Positions 1 through 9,226 are shown, counted from the first letter of the stretch. The stretch is 36,543 bases of DNA from Deinococcus psychrotolerans (GCF_003860465.1 NZ_CP034189.1:1-36543), one strand, 5' to 3'. Numbers and translations are program-made. Notes: generated from the sequence alone by a model not told the origin.

Positions 1-576
1 ATGGATGAACCGTTGTTCTCCGCCGCCGTCCTGAGCCGCCGGGAAGTGCTGGCCCGAATGGGTCTGGGGCTGGCTGCCCTCACCATCAGCACCGTCCTGG
101 GGCCGCTCAGTCCTGCCCAGGCCCGCGTTCAGGGTGTGCCACTGAAGCATTTCACGCCCGCCGAAGCCGCAGCGCTCGAAGCCTGGAATGACACGCTGGT
201 TCCCGGCGCTGCCGAGGCCGGGGTGGTGTACTTCTTGGATGACCAGCTCAGCAAGGATCTTCCCTTACTCCTGCTGCGCTACACCGATTTTCCAGCCCCC
301 GCCCTCAGCTTTTACCAGGGCGGAATTCACGCTCTTGACGCCCTGAGTCAGGCCCAGTACCAGCAGCCTTTTGCGCAACTGGACGCGGCAAAGCGCACCA
401 GCCTGGCTGGACAAGTGGCGCAGGGCAGCGCCAAGCCCTGGGACGGCCCGCCCGCGCCGCTGTTCTATTTCGTGACCCGCAGCGACGCGGTGGACGTGTA
501 CTACGGCACCGAGGCGGGATTCGCCCGGCTCAAGCTCCCCTATATGGCGCACATCGCGCCCCCAAAGGCGTGGTGA
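1..576 (+). CDS. gluconate 2-dehydrogenase subunit 3 family protein (Tat-exported)
   Basis: This 191-residue protein resembles the small third subunit of membrane-bound FAD-dependent sugar/alcohol dehydrogenases (Gluconate_2-dh3 family). Residues 12-35 form a twin-arginine signal: SRREVLARMG followed by a hydrophobic stretch, with AQA near residues 39-41 as a likely cleavage site. The C-terminal part carries the family pattern KPWDGPPAPLFYF, RSDAVDVYYGT and LPYMAHIAPP. In this family the small subunit escorts the folded flavoprotein through the Tat pathway, which fits the GMC gene that starts 5 bp after its stop. The ATG is the first base of the window. If the molecule is circular, the last bases of the window supply its GAGG ribosome binding site; otherwise the upstream region is unseen. 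No cytochrome subunit is visible here. Confidence 0.85.
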   Translation: MDEPLFSAAVLSRREVLARMGLGLAALTISTVLGPLSPAQARVQGVPLKHFTPAEAAALEAWNDTLVPGAAEAGVVYFLDDQLSKDLPLLLLRYTDFPAPALSFYQGGIHALDALSQAQYQQPFAQLDAAKRTSLAGQVAQGSAKPWDGPPAPLFYFVTRSDAVDVYYGTEAGFARLKLPYMAHIAPPKAW

Positions 577-580
577 GGTC

Positions 581-2137
581 ATGGACAAGGTGGATGTGCT
601 GATCGTCGGTGCCGGAGCGTCGGGCTGCTTACTGGCTGCCAAACTGGCCCAAGCTGGAAAATCGGTGTTGCTGCTCGAAACTGGCCCGCAGCACGCGCTG
701 GGGAGCAAAGGAGACCTGTACAGTTCGCAGATCTGGGCACGCCGACTCAAATGGGGTGGCCCGAGCAGTGAAACGGGCGGAGCCAATCCTCTCAGTGTGA
801 CCTTCAACTCGGGCTGGGGCGTTGGCGGCGCGGCCATCCACCACTACGCGGTGTGGCCGAGGCTGCACGCAGACGACTTCCAGCTTCGCAGCGACTTTGG
901 AGTGGGCCGCGACTGGCCCCTGACTTACGACGATCTGCGCCCATATTACGACCGGGTGCAAAAAGAAGTCGGCGTTTCAGGCGATCATAAAGCGGAAATC
1001 TGGCGTCCGGCGGGGGAGCCGTACCCGATGCCTCCAGTGCCGATGTTTGCACAGGGCCGTCTGATCGCGGGGGGATTTACCAAACTTGGGATGCAGACCT
1101 CTCCGATTCCGCTGGCGATCAACACCGAGGTGTACAACGGGCGAGCAGCCTGCATTTACGACGGCTGGTGTGATGCAGGCTGCCCCATCGGGGCGCTGGC
1201 GAATCCACTGGCCACCTATCTTCCACAGGCCCTCGAGGCCGGGGCCCAGGTGATGACCGGAGCCACCGTCACCAGGGTGCTGACCAACGCGGCGGGGACT
1301 CAGGCCAGCGGGGTCGAATACTTTGACGCATCGGGTCAGCGCCAGGAACAGCTGGCGCGGGTGGTGATTCTGGCGGCCTTCGCGGTGCAGAATCCGCGCA
1401 TTCTGCTCAACTCGCGCGATGGCGGACTGGCCAACCGCAGCGGGCAGGTCGGTCGCGGCATGGCCACCCACCCCTCGCTGGGGATTTATGGGATGTTCAA
1501 GGAAGAGACCCAGAACATCTACGGCGTTACCGGCGGCCAGTTACTTAATCAGGACAGCTACGCCAAAGCGCCCAGCCAGGGTCAGAAAGCGAGTTTCAGC
1601 TGGCTGATCGCCAACGCCCTGAAACCCAACGACCTGCTGGGCGTCGCGGGCAGCCGGGTGGATCTGTTTGGCGAGCCACTACACGCTTTCATGCAGCAGG
1701 CCTCAGGCCATCTGGCAATCATGACTTACATAGGCGAGGACCGCATCAGTGAGGACAACCGGCTGACCCTCAGCAGCCAGAAAGATCCCTACGGCTTTCC
1801 CGTCGCCCAGCTGGTTCACCAGCACAGCAAAACTGGCCTGAGTGCCGTGGAAGTAGGCACGAAACAGGGTCTGGCGGTGATGAAGGCGGCGGGAGCCACC
1901 GAGAGCTGGGCAGGCGGTCTGGGCGGGCAGCATATCTTCGGCGGCACGGTGATGGGCCGTGACCCGCAAACCTCCGTCACGGACAGTTACGGCGGAACCC
2001 ATGATGTGCCCAATCTGTTTGTGACAGGTACAACGCTGTTCGCCTCGACAGGCGCGGTCAATCCGACGTTCACGGTTCACACCCTGGCCCTGCGAACCGC
2101 CGACCATCTGATCGAACGCTGGTCCGAATTCGGCTGA
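581..2137 (+). CDS. GMC family oxidoreductase, catalytic flavoprotein subunit
   Basis: This 518-residue GMC-type flavoprotein has an N-terminal Rossmann FAD site (VDVLIVGAGASGCLLAAKLA, residues about 4-23), followed by the ELETG-like acidic strand end LLLETG. The middle shows GWGVGGAAIHHYAVWPRL, typical of the FAD-covering loop. The C-terminal catalytic region has GGQHIFGGTVMG with the probable catalytic His, and GAVNPTFTVHTLALR. A CIYDGWCDAGCPIGA segment near residue 190 carries three cysteines, as in gluconate/sorbitol dehydrogenase-type GMC proteins. It probably oxidises a sugar or alcohol at the outer face of the membrane and passes electrons to a cytochrome encoded elsewhere. It has no signal of its own, so export probably depends on the Tat signal of the upstream gene. 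The substrate cannot be read from sequence. Confidence 0.9.
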   Translation: MDKVDVLIVGAGASGCLLAAKLAQAGKSVLLLETGPQHALGSKGDLYSSQIWARRLKWGGPSSETGGANPLSVTFNSGWGVGGAAIHHYAVWPRLHADDFQLRSDFGVGRDWPLTYDDLRPYYDRVQKEVGVSGDHKAEIWRPAGEPYPMPPVPMFAQGRLIAGGFTKLGMQTSPIPLAINTEVYNGRAACIYDGWCDAGCPIGALANPLATYLPQALEAGAQVMTGATVTRVLTNAAGTQASGVEYFDASGQRQEQLARVVILAAFAVQNPRILLNSRDGGLANRSGQVGRGMATHPSLGIYGMFKEETQNIYGVTGGQLLNQDSYAKAPSQGQKASFSWLIANALKPNDLLGVAGSRVDLFGEPLHAFMQQASGHLAIMTYIGEDRISEDNRLTLSSQKDPYGFPVAQLVHQHSKTGLSAVEVGTKQGLAVMKAAGATESWAGGLGGQHIFGGTVMGRDPQTSVTDSYGGTHDVPNLFVTGTTLFASTGAVNPTFTVHTLALRTADHLIERWSEFG

Positions 2138-2210
2138 GACATTGTTGCGATCCTCCAACTCCGTTTGAGCTGCCTCGTGGGCACCACAGGAGAATGCCGA
2201 GACGAAGGGA

Positions 2211-2240
2211 ATGAATATATGAATGAATGAAAGTATGAAA
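2211..2240. repeat. ATGAATG-type short repeats
   Basis: This AT-rich stretch of overlapping ATGAAT/ATGAATG units lies between the GMC gene and the 3' end of the metallopeptidase gene. It contains ATGAATGAAAGTATGA (2223-2238). The same 16-mer with one change occurs at 36300-36315, just upstream of parA. A role as a partition or regulatory site is only an inference. Confidence 0.4.
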
Positions 2241-2329
2241 GCACCGTGCATTCGCGATGCGCTGGTTCTGTCCAGTGGCGGCCCAAAGAATGAAGATGGA
2301 TCTTCGGTCATTTCGCGTTTAAACTCAGG

Positions 2330-3064
2330 TCAACACTCACCTGGTAAAGCCACCAGGCGGTTGAGCCGTGCGCGTCTGACTTTCCAGTCCGGCAGCACCC
2401 GGCCCAGCAGCGCGTAGTACGCCCGCGCGTGGCTGAACTCTTTGACGTGGCACAGCTCGTGGAGCAGCACATAATCGATGCACTCTTTAGGTGCCTGCGC
2501 CAGCAGGGGATTGAAAGTGAGCTGCCCTGCGTGCGTACAACTGCCCCAGCGCGTCGCCATGCGCCGCAGTTGGAATGTCCCCGCATGATGAACGCCGTGA
2601 TGGGCTGTCAGTTCCAGACATGGGACTATTCGCTCTTCGATCACCTGCTGGGCGCGTGCCCGGAACCAGCCTTGCAGCACCCGCTCAGCCCGGTTCGGAG
2701 ACCGCACCGTCAGGAGCAACTCACCGCGCGTGAGTTTGACGCCTTCCGTTTCGCCTGCCTGCACGCGGAGGCGATGCTGCCGACCCAGATACCGGTACGA
2801 TTCGCCGCTCAGGTATTTCCGGGCAGGCAGGGGAGGGGGGAGCACGGCCAGTTCCCGCTGCTGCCGGAGAATCCAAGCGCCGCGAATCACGACTCGGCGT
2901 TCAATCTCAATGTCCGGAGCCTCCAGCGGCGCGGCAGCCTGCACCGTGCCGTCGGGCAGCACCTCGATACTCAGCGTCTGGCGTGCCCGGCGTACCAGTC
3001 GGTAAACAATGCGGGTGGTGCCGTACTGAGCGACGCGCTGGGAGACGCCGGCCCGCTTCGTCAC
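2330..3064 (-). CDS. YgjP-like (DUF45/WLM) zinc metallopeptidase
   Basis: This 244-residue protein has the gluzincin-type motif HELCHVKEFSH, in which the HExxH histidines bind zinc, preceded by YVLL. The conserved C-terminal tail LPDWKVRRARLN and the central RRMATRWGSC motif are characteristic of the YgjP/DUF45 family. It starts at a GTG that overlaps the hsdR stop by 4 nt (GTGA), so it is translationally coupled to hsdR and is the last gene of the restriction operon. YgjP-like genes are often found beside type I restriction genes. Their role there is not established, though turnover of restriction subunits or of host proteins is conceivable. The fold family is well supported and the substrate is unknown. 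Confidence 0.85.
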   Translation of the reverse strand: MTKRAGVSQRVAQYGTTRIVYRLVRRARQTLSIEVLPDGTVQAAAPLEAPDIEIERRVVIRGAWILRQQRELAVLPPPLPARKYLSGESYRYLGRQHRLRVQAGETEGVKLTRGELLLTVRSPNRAERVLQGWFRARAQQVIEERIVPCLELTAHHGVHHAGTFQLRRMATRWGSCTHAGQLTFNPLLAQAPKECIDYVLLHELCHVKEFSHARAYYALLGRVLPDWKVRRARLNRLVALPGEC

Positions 3065-6000
3065 ACCTGATCCCGGTGCCGGGCCACGGACAGCACCTTC
3101 TCGAACAAGGCGTCGCGTACGGAGTGCGGAATGCGCTGGTTTCCCAGCTGCTCAAGTTCGTAGAGCTGATCGTCCATGGAGTCCATCATGCGGTTGCGGA
3201 CACCCAGATTCGTGTGCCAGTCGCGAATCTTGAAGCGTTCGATGACCTCCTCGAAAAGCAGGGCAGCGCGAATCAACTGCTCAGTCAGGTTCGGTACCTC
3301 GCTCAACATCGTGCTAAACGCCTCCTCCAGCAGGCCGAAATAAGCGCGGGCCTCTCCCCGTTCATGCAGACGCAGGTCGCCTTCCTGGGTGCCGCGCTCG
3401 CGGGCCAGGCGGGTGAGTTCTTCTGCGCGCTTCAAATACTCCAGATCACTCAAGCGCTCGGCGCGGTGGTCGGCAATGGCTTCGTCCACCAGTTCCGAAA
3501 GGCGCTTGTAAAACGCCGGGTCTTCTTCCATCCGCTCGGTGACGGCCCGCCGCACCCGGCTGGTCATGGTGTCGGCACGGGCCACCGTTCCCTCGATGTC
3601 ACCCAGTTCCTGTTGAGACGCCTCGACTTCAAAGAGGCTGACCGGCTCAACCAGCGCCGCCACACTGTCCGCGCCGACATGCTCCTGCACCAGTTTGCGC
3701 AACTGCGCTTCCAGCGGCCCGAAGTCCACGCTCTCACCGTAGCGACGCTTGACAGTGGTGCGTAAATTGAGAAAAAAGCGCAAATCACGGATGTAAACCT
3801 GCCGCTCGGCTTCCGGCGTAGCATCTAGGAAGCTCGGCGTGCCGAGGGCCAGTTGCAGCGTCTTGGCAAAGTGGGTCAGGGTTTCGTAGAAAGTGTCCCG
3901 GCGATCCTGCGGCTCCAGATGACGTTGCATGGCCTCGAAATCCTGGCGATTGACGCCGCCGAACACGTCCCAGACATGACCGTGCCGGGTTTTAAGCAGG
4001 CCGATCTCGATATCTACGCTCTCAAGCGTGCCCGCCACATCAGCGGGGTCAAAGCCCTCGGCCTCCAGGGCGGCGTAAATGTCGAGAGCTTCGGTCAGCT
4101 CACTGAAAATGCCCCGGTAATCCACCACCAAGCCGTAATCCTTGCCGTCGTACAGGCGGTTGACGCGGGCGATGGCTTGCAGAACGCTGTGCTCCTTGAG
4201 GCGCTTGTCCAGGTACAGCACGGCATTGCTGGGCGCGTCAAACCCGGTCAGGAGTTTGTCGACCACGATCAGCAGCTCAGGATCGCCGTCCCCTTTGAAG
4301 GCCTTGATGACGTTCTTCTGATAAGCGTCCGGAGAGCCGTAGCGGTTCATCATGTCGCGCCAAAAGGCCTGTACTTCCGGCACGTCGGCTTCATCGACGC
4401 TCTCACGGCCTTCGCGGGTATCGGGTGCGCTGATCACCACCGCCACACTGACGGTGCCCCAGCGCTCGAAGATCTTCTTGTAGCGCACGGCATCGAGCTT
4501 GCTGCTGACCGCAAATTGAGCTTTGAGGCCCCGGCCCTGGTAGGTCTGCCGGAAGTGCTCACCGATGTCATAAGCGATCTCTTCGAGGCGTGACGTGGCT
4601 CCCAGAACCGTCTGGGCGGCCCGGAACTGCCGCTTGAGGTCTCGCTTCTGGGCCTCAGTCAAATCACGGGTGACGCGCTCGAACCAGCGGTCGATCTGTT
4701 CCTGTGCGCCGTGAAGCTCGGCGTGCCGGGCCTCGTACTTGAGCGGCGCGACGGCCTTGTCCTGCACGGCCTTGGCCATCGAGTAGGCGTGGAGAATGCC
4801 GCCGAACTTCTCAGCAGTACTCTTTTCTTTCTTGAGCAGCGGCGTGCCGGTAAAGCCGATCAAGCAGGCCTGCGGCAAGACACTGCGCATCAGGGCGTTG
4901 GCGCTGCCGTACTGACTGCGGTGGGACTCGTCGACCAGCACGAACACGTCAGGGCTCTCCACCTTGAACTTCTCGCGGGCAACCGCTTCGAACTTATCGA
5001 TGATGGCGGTGATGACCTGGGTACGCTCCGAAGCCAGCAGCTCCAGCAGATGTGCGCCGCTGTTGGCTTTGGTAACCGCCGCACCGGTGTTTTTGAAGGT
5101 GTCTTTGATCTGGTCGTCGAGGTCGATACGGTCGGTCACCAGGACAATGCGCGGGGCCTCAGCATCCGGCAGATGGGTCAGGGCACGGGCCAGCATCACC
5201 ATGGTTAGGCTCTTGCCGCTTCCGGTGGTGTGCCAGATGACCCCGCCGCGCCGGCTGCCGCTGGGCGTGCGCTCCTGTACCCGCTGCAAGGTGGCCAGCA
5301 CCGCATAGTACTGCTGATAGCGGGCCGCTTTCTTGACGCCCGCGTCAAAGACGATGAAGCCGCGGATGAAAGGCAGCAGCCGCGCCGGGGAGAGCAGCGA
5401 GGCGATCAGCTTGTCCTGGGCGGTGGGCAATCGGGGGCCTTCGTGCCAGGCGCGGTCCAGTTCGGCGCGCAGCGGCGCGTCCCGCCAGCCGAGGATCCGG
5501 GCACGCACTTCGGCGGGCAGCGGCGCGGAGATGAGCACTGGCAGGGCGTCTTTAACTGACTCATCTTCCTCGCGCCATCCGGCCCAGTACTTGGCGTCCG
5601 CGCCGGTCGTGGCGTACCTGGCGTCATTTTGCGAGACGCCCAGCAGCAGTTGGGCAAACGCGTAAAGCAGCGGGATCTCCTCACGGGCATGGTTGCGCAG
5701 CGTCTGCGAAATGGCTTCGGCGACCGCGCCGTCCATATCCGGGCGTTTGCACTCAATGACGACCAGCGGCAGGCCGTTACAAAACAGCACGATGTCGGGG
5801 CGGCGCGTTCGGCTGCTGCCGCTGCGTTCCACCTCGTACTCCTCGGTAACGTGCCAGATGTTGTTTTCTGGGCACTGCCAATCGATGAACCGCACACTGA
5901 AGGCCTTACGGTCGCCGTCTATGGTCTGATCGACGGTGACACCCAACGTCAGCAGATCGTAGGCTTTATAGGCGGTGGTGTAGATCGCCTCGAACGGCAG

Positions 6001-6249
6001 GTTCAGCAGCTGATCGGCGGCCTTCTGGAGGCCCTCGGGCGTGAAGGATTGAACACGGTCAAGGTAGGTGACGGTGTTCAGCTTCGCCAGCGCTTCCAGC
6101 AGCACGTCGGTGAGGATGACCTGACTGCGCCGCCCCCGCCGCAGAGTGACGGTCTGGGCCGGGGTCAGGTAGGTGTAGCCCAAATTGACGAGCTGGGCCA
6201 GCGCAGGCAACTGACTGGAAACGATTTCACGCAGATCTGGGGTGGACAG
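3061..6249 (-). CDS. hsdR: type I restriction enzyme, endonuclease/motor subunit HsdR
   Basis: This is the roughly 1062-residue R subunit of a type I restriction-modification complex, which translocates and cleaves DNA lacking the cognate methylation. The N-terminal PD-(D/E)xK nuclease is visible as RRPDIVLFCNGLPLVVIECK. The helicase motor has Walker A HTTGSGKSLTMV and motif II LVDESHRSQYG, then LIGFTGTP (motif III), LTGFDAP and QAIARVNR (motif VI). Start choice: homologues begin near STPDLREIVSSQLP, which places the start at a CTG (6247-6249) with a GGAGG exactly 6 nt upstream. The frame is open further to a TTG at 6339, but that extension is Arg/Pro-rich and unlike the family. It follows fic by about 100 bp and overlaps the metallopeptidase gene. 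All motor and nuclease motifs look intact. Confidence 0.93.
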   Translation of the reverse strand: MSTPDLREIVSSQLPALAQLVNLGYTYLTPAQTVTLRRGRRSQVILTDVLLEALAKLNTVTYLDRVQSFTPEGLQKAADQLLNLPFEAIYTTAYKAYDLLTLGVTVDQTIDGDRKAFSVRFIDWQCPENNIWHVTEEYEVERSGSSRTRRPDIVLFCNGLPLVVIECKRPDMDGAVAEAISQTLRNHAREEIPLLYAFAQLLLGVSQNDARYATTGADAKYWAGWREEDESVKDALPVLISAPLPAEVRARILGWRDAPLRAELDRAWHEGPRLPTAQDKLIASLLSPARLLPFIRGFIVFDAGVKKAARYQQYYAVLATLQRVQERTPSGSRRGGVIWHTTGSGKSLTMVMLARALTHLPDAEAPRIVLVTDRIDLDDQIKDTFKNTGAAVTKANSGAHLLELLASERTQVITAIIDKFEAVAREKFKVESPDVFVLVDESHRSQYGSANALMRSVLPQACLIGFTGTPLLKKEKSTAEKFGGILHAYSMAKAVQDKAVAPLKYEARHAELHGAQEQIDRWFERVTRDLTEAQKRDLKRQFRAAQTVLGATSRLEEIAYDIGEHFRQTYQGRGLKAQFAVSSKLDAVRYKKIFERWGTVSVAVVISAPDTREGRESVDEADVPEVQAFWRDMMNRYGSPDAYQKNVIKAFKGDGDPELLIVVDKLLTGFDAPSNAVLYLDKRLKEHSVLQAIARVNRLYDGKDYGLVVDYRGIFSELTEALDIYAALEAEGFDPADVAGTLESVDIEIGLLKTRHGHVWDVFGGVNRQDFEAMQRHLEPQDRRDTFYETLTHFAKTLQLALGTPSFLDATPEAERQVYIRDLRFFLNLRTTVKRRYGESVDFGPLEAQLRKLVQEHVGADSVAALVEPVSLFEVEASQQELGDIEGTVARADTMTSRVRRAVTERMEEDPAFYKRLSELVDEAIADHRAERLSDLEYLKRAEELTRLARERGTQEGDLRLHERGEARAYFGLLEEAFSTMLSEVPNLTEQLIRAALLFEEVIERFKIRDWHTNLGVRNRMMDSMDDQLYELEQLGNQRIPHSVRDALFEKVLSVARHRDQV

Positions 6250-6345
6250 GGGAAACCTCCGAGGATGAGGGTCAGCGTAGCGTGTGGAAGCGCGGGGGGG
6301 GTGCCTCTCCTGCACCCGTTCACAGCCTGACGGTGTCAATCAGGA

Positions 6346-7848
6346 CTATTCGTCGTTCTCGGCGAAGACCTGCCGGGCACGTTCCTCGATCAGCCGAAGT
6401 TTTTCAGGCGCAATGTCGGCAAATTGTGGGCGCTTGTTGTTGGACAGTCGGCCCCGCTGCTCCATCAGGTAGCGCACCAGTTTCTTGGCCTGCACGTCAG
6501 GGAGGTCTTGGGCATAGGCCACCTGAAAGATCTGATCGAAGCGGCTGAGCCAGTCCAGTTCGCCGCTGAGGTCACGGGCAATGGTGTCCTCGATGCGGCC
6601 ATAAAGATACTCCACCAGCGTCGTGGCATCGAAGTGACGGTAGAGATGGGCCGTTTTGCCGCGCACGGTCAGGGTCAGTTCACGCGGGTCCAGCTCGAAG
6701 TCGAGGTGCTCCATCAGGGGGCGGCTGAAGCTCTCCAGGGCGTCGTCATAGCCTCGGCGGTCTCGCAACATGCTGGCGCTGATGGGGAAGATGCCCTCCG
6801 GCGGCGTAAAGTCGCGCTTCTCCAGCACCTGATGAATCAGGTAGCGGTGCAGCCGCCCGTTGCCGTCCGGAAAGGGGTGAATGAAGACGAACGCGAAGCT
6901 GATGGCCGCCGCTGCCAGCACCGGATCGACTGACGGGTCACTGAGCAGGCGGGCCGTCATCGCCTGCCAGCCGTCCATCAAGGCAGGCAAGTCCGCTGGT
7001 TGCGGGGTGACGAAATGCACCTGTTCCTGGCCCTGCCCGACCGTTTCGCCCACGAACACCTGATCGGTGCGCCAGCCCTCCAGCGGAGTCTGGCCCTCCA
7101 CGATCTGCTGCTGCAAGGTCCGCAGCGCGGCAGGGTCCAGCGGATTGAACTTCCTGGCGTTGCGCAGCGCCTGCACAAAACGGCGCTCCCTGGCTTTGTC
7201 AGGCTGCTCACGCTCGATCTGAAAGCTGGAGAGGGTTTCGGTGGTGTAGAGGAAGGTGATAGCCCGCGCAAGGAGGGCCGGGTCGTACTGCCGCAGGAGC
7301 TGCCGGGCACGCTGGTCGAGTGCACTGCGCCAGGACTGCTCCAGCCGGTCGGTGCGGCGCACAGTCACGCTGAAGGCAGCGGTGCCCAGGAGGTTGTCGG
7401 TCACGCGGTGGCGGGGGCTGTTGCGGCGGGCTGCGACGTACTCCCAGCGTTCATTGAGTGCGCCGACATAAGCACCGCTGGTGGTGTCGGGAAGCTCCAG
7501 GGTCTGCCCGGTCAGCGCTTCGTACAGAAACCAGGCCCGGCGCGAGCGCTCGCCAGTCGGTTCCTGCTGCACCCACAGCCGAATCTCTTCTGCGCCCCAG
7601 GTTCGGAATGCCGCACTGAGGAGCCGCAGGTCTAGCGGTTCGTAGCGCAGAGCAAAGCGGAGGTGGTCGAGGAGGGTGCCCCCGTGACGGTAACTCTTGG
7701 GGTAGGTGTGCTGGGCTGAGCTGACCCCCTGCTCGATCTTCCGGGTGGTGCCGGTGCTGACCCAACTCTGCTGGTAAGGCTCCGGGACGTTCAGGCCAAG
7801 TTCGGTGTGGAGGGCCAGTTGTCCGGTGGCGTACCTTCTGGGCGGCAT
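6346..7848 (-). CDS. Fic family protein (probable AMP-transferase)
   Basis: This protein of about 500 residues contains the Fic active-site motif HPFPDGNGRLHR (consensus HPFx[D/E]GNGR), which supports transfer of AMP or another nucleotide monophosphate onto a protein hydroxyl. An N-terminal segment SSFQIERE fits the inhibitory-helix motif (S/T)xxxE(G/N) except for its last position, so a class II self-inhibited Fic enzyme is likely. A winged-helix-like C-terminal domain, common in large Fic proteins, probably follows. The gene lies between hsdS and hsdR. The ATG at 7848 (MPPRRYATGQ) is preferred, with an in-frame GTG at 7878 as an alternative. That GTG sits inside a perfect 13-bp palindrome, which suggests the palindrome is an operator rather than coding. 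Fic genes embedded in type I loci are a known but unexplained pattern. Confidence 0.88.
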   Translation of the reverse strand: MPPRRYATGQLALHTELGLNVPEPYQQSWVSTGTTRKIEQGVSSAQHTYPKSYRHGGTLLDHLRFALRYEPLDLRLLSAAFRTWGAEEIRLWVQQEPTGERSRRAWFLYEALTGQTLELPDTTSGAYVGALNERWEYVAARRNSPRHRVTDNLLGTAAFSVTVRRTDRLEQSWRSALDQRARQLLRQYDPALLARAITFLYTTETLSSFQIEREQPDKARERRFVQALRNARKFNPLDPAALRTLQQQIVEGQTPLEGWRTDQVFVGETVGQGQEQVHFVTPQPADLPALMDGWQAMTARLLSDPSVDPVLAAAAISFAFVFIHPFPDGNGRLHRYLIHQVLEKRDFTPPEGIFPISASMLRDRRGYDDALESFSRPLMEHLDFELDPRELTLTVRGKTAHLYRHFDATTLVEYLYGRIEDTIARDLSGELDWLSRFDQIFQVAYAQDLPDVQAKKLVRYLMEQRGRLSNNKRPQFADIAPEKLRLIEERARQVFAENDE

Positions 7849-7874
7849 CAAAAACCACTTACCATGAGAGAAAA

Positions 7875-7887
7875 TCACTTAAAGTGA
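7875..7887. promoter_or_regulatory. palindromic operator candidate upstream of fic
   Basis: TCACTT-A-AAGTGA is a perfect 6-1-6 palindrome in the hsdS-fic gap. A further half site AAGTGA lies at 7926-7931, next to the 3' end of hsdS, and a diverged CACTT lies at about 7856-7860. Several half sites in 75 bp suggest that a dimeric repressor binds here. No cognate regulator is identified. Confidence 0.35.
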
Positions 7888-7932
7888 GAGCGAAACTGGG
7901 TAAAAGCGGTAACAAGTCAGGGCAAAAGTGAC

Positions 7933-9153
7933 TCATGGCCCGGTCTGGAGATCATCCACCTTGACCCGCACCCGTCCCGTCAGCAGCAGATCCATCAGCC
8001 CGCGCTTTTGCTGCTGCACCGCCGCCTGCTGACGGGTGAGGGCGCTGAGTTCGGCGTCCAAGGTAGAGAGGACGGAGGCGATGGCTTGTTGCTCGGGGAG
8101 GGGTGGGAGAGAGATCAGGAAACTCTTCACTTCTTTGCTTGTAACAGATTCAAATGTACTGCCCTGAATTAGTGCTCCCCAAGAATTCTCTTTTGCGATA
8201 AGAAGCTGATACATAAAATCCTGGTCTTCCTTAGCCCTAATCGATGCGACTCCACGTCCAATACACGCATCGGTAAATGTTATTGCCACCTGACCGACTG
8301 GGGCGCGAACACTTAAAATAATGTCTCCTGCTTCGCACTTTCGTGTAATTTCAGAAGTGTACGTACGGGGCTGGGCTATACGGTTCTTAATATCGGCATT
8401 TCCTTGAATAAGAGGCAGTCCATTTTTGTCTGAATTATATGCAGAAGAACTGGGCGAACTACCCATTTCAACGCTGGAAAACTGCCCCAGCTCTCCAGTT
8501 TTCCATTCCCCTTCAAACCCCTTCAATCTCCGTTTCCCCGTGAGCAACTGCTCAGCCAGCGCCCGCTTTTGCTGACGCTTGGTGTCAATCAGGTGGGCGA
8601 GGGTGGCTAAGGCGTCGTCCCAAGCGGAGAGGATGGCGGCGATTTTGTGTTGTTCGGGGAGGGGTGGAAGGAGGATTGGAACGTTTAGAAAATTTGCTTG
8701 AGACACATTTTTCATTCCACTTCCGCCGGAAGAGCTTTCTAAAATCTCATTTCTAACGAGTGCAGTGTTAATTAAGTAAAAAAGCCAAAGCGTGTTGGCT
8801 CCTTCGTGAGCTTGAATCTGCCAAATTTTATCAGGCAAGAAAAGATAATCATATTCTAAATTGACGTAAGTGTTTGCGCCCACAAGTTCAGCACTTCCGC
8901 TTGCTCGTGCAAACAATATGGACTTCGCCTTAACAATTGTTCTTGCATGAGGTATATCGGAATCCCAGATTGCTTTAGATTCCGCTTCAACGAAATAACC
9001 ACTGGAAACTGCGCTAACTTTTAAAACACCCTTTTCGTTTTTCTCAAGGGGACGATCATCTCCATTGACACTTTTGCCACTTTCAATAACACCGATGACA
9101 TCCTGTATCTTTCCTACCGTCCACCCTTCCGGCACAGTCTTCACGTCGCTCAT
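7933..9153 (-). CDS. hsdS: type I restriction-modification specificity subunit HsdS
   Basis: This 406-residue specificity subunit has two target recognition domains, each followed by a conserved helical spacer. The first spacer is LPPLPEQHKIAAILSAWDDA and then IDTKRQQKRALAEQLLTG. The second is LPPLPEQQAIASVLSTLDAE and then QQKRGLMDLLLTGRVRV. The TRDs bind the two half-sites of a bipartite DNA target and the spacers dock HsdM. The start at 9153 (MSDVKTVPEGWTVGKIQDV) matches the usual HsdS N-terminus. The frame is open further upstream and overlaps mazF, but that extension looks non-coding. TRD-coding DNA (about 8110-8480 and 8680-9110) is clearly more AT-rich than its surroundings, which fits horizontal exchange of TRDs. 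The target sequence cannot be predicted. Confidence 0.92.
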   Translation of the reverse strand: MSDVKTVPEGWTVGKIQDVIGVIESGKSVNGDDRPLEKNEKGVLKVSAVSSGYFVEAESKAIWDSDIPHARTIVKAKSILFARASGSAELVGANTYVNLEYDYLFLPDKIWQIQAHEGANTLWLFYLINTALVRNEILESSSGGSGMKNVSQANFLNVPILLPPLPEQHKIAAILSAWDDALATLAHLIDTKRQQKRALAEQLLTGKRRLKGFEGEWKTGELGQFSSVEMGSSPSSSAYNSDKNGLPLIQGNADIKNRIAQPRTYTSEITRKCEAGDIILSVRAPVGQVAITFTDACIGRGVASIRAKEDQDFMYQLLIAKENSWGALIQGSTFESVTSKEVKSFLISLPPLPEQQAIASVLSTLDAELSALTRQQAAVQQQKRGLMDLLLTGRVRVKVDDLQTGP

Positions 9154-9226
9154 TGCCACGCGGCCTGTGTGGGCCAGCGGGGGCGAAAGCCTGAGCGGGG
9201 GTGCAAGGCGGGGAAATTGGGCGAGA

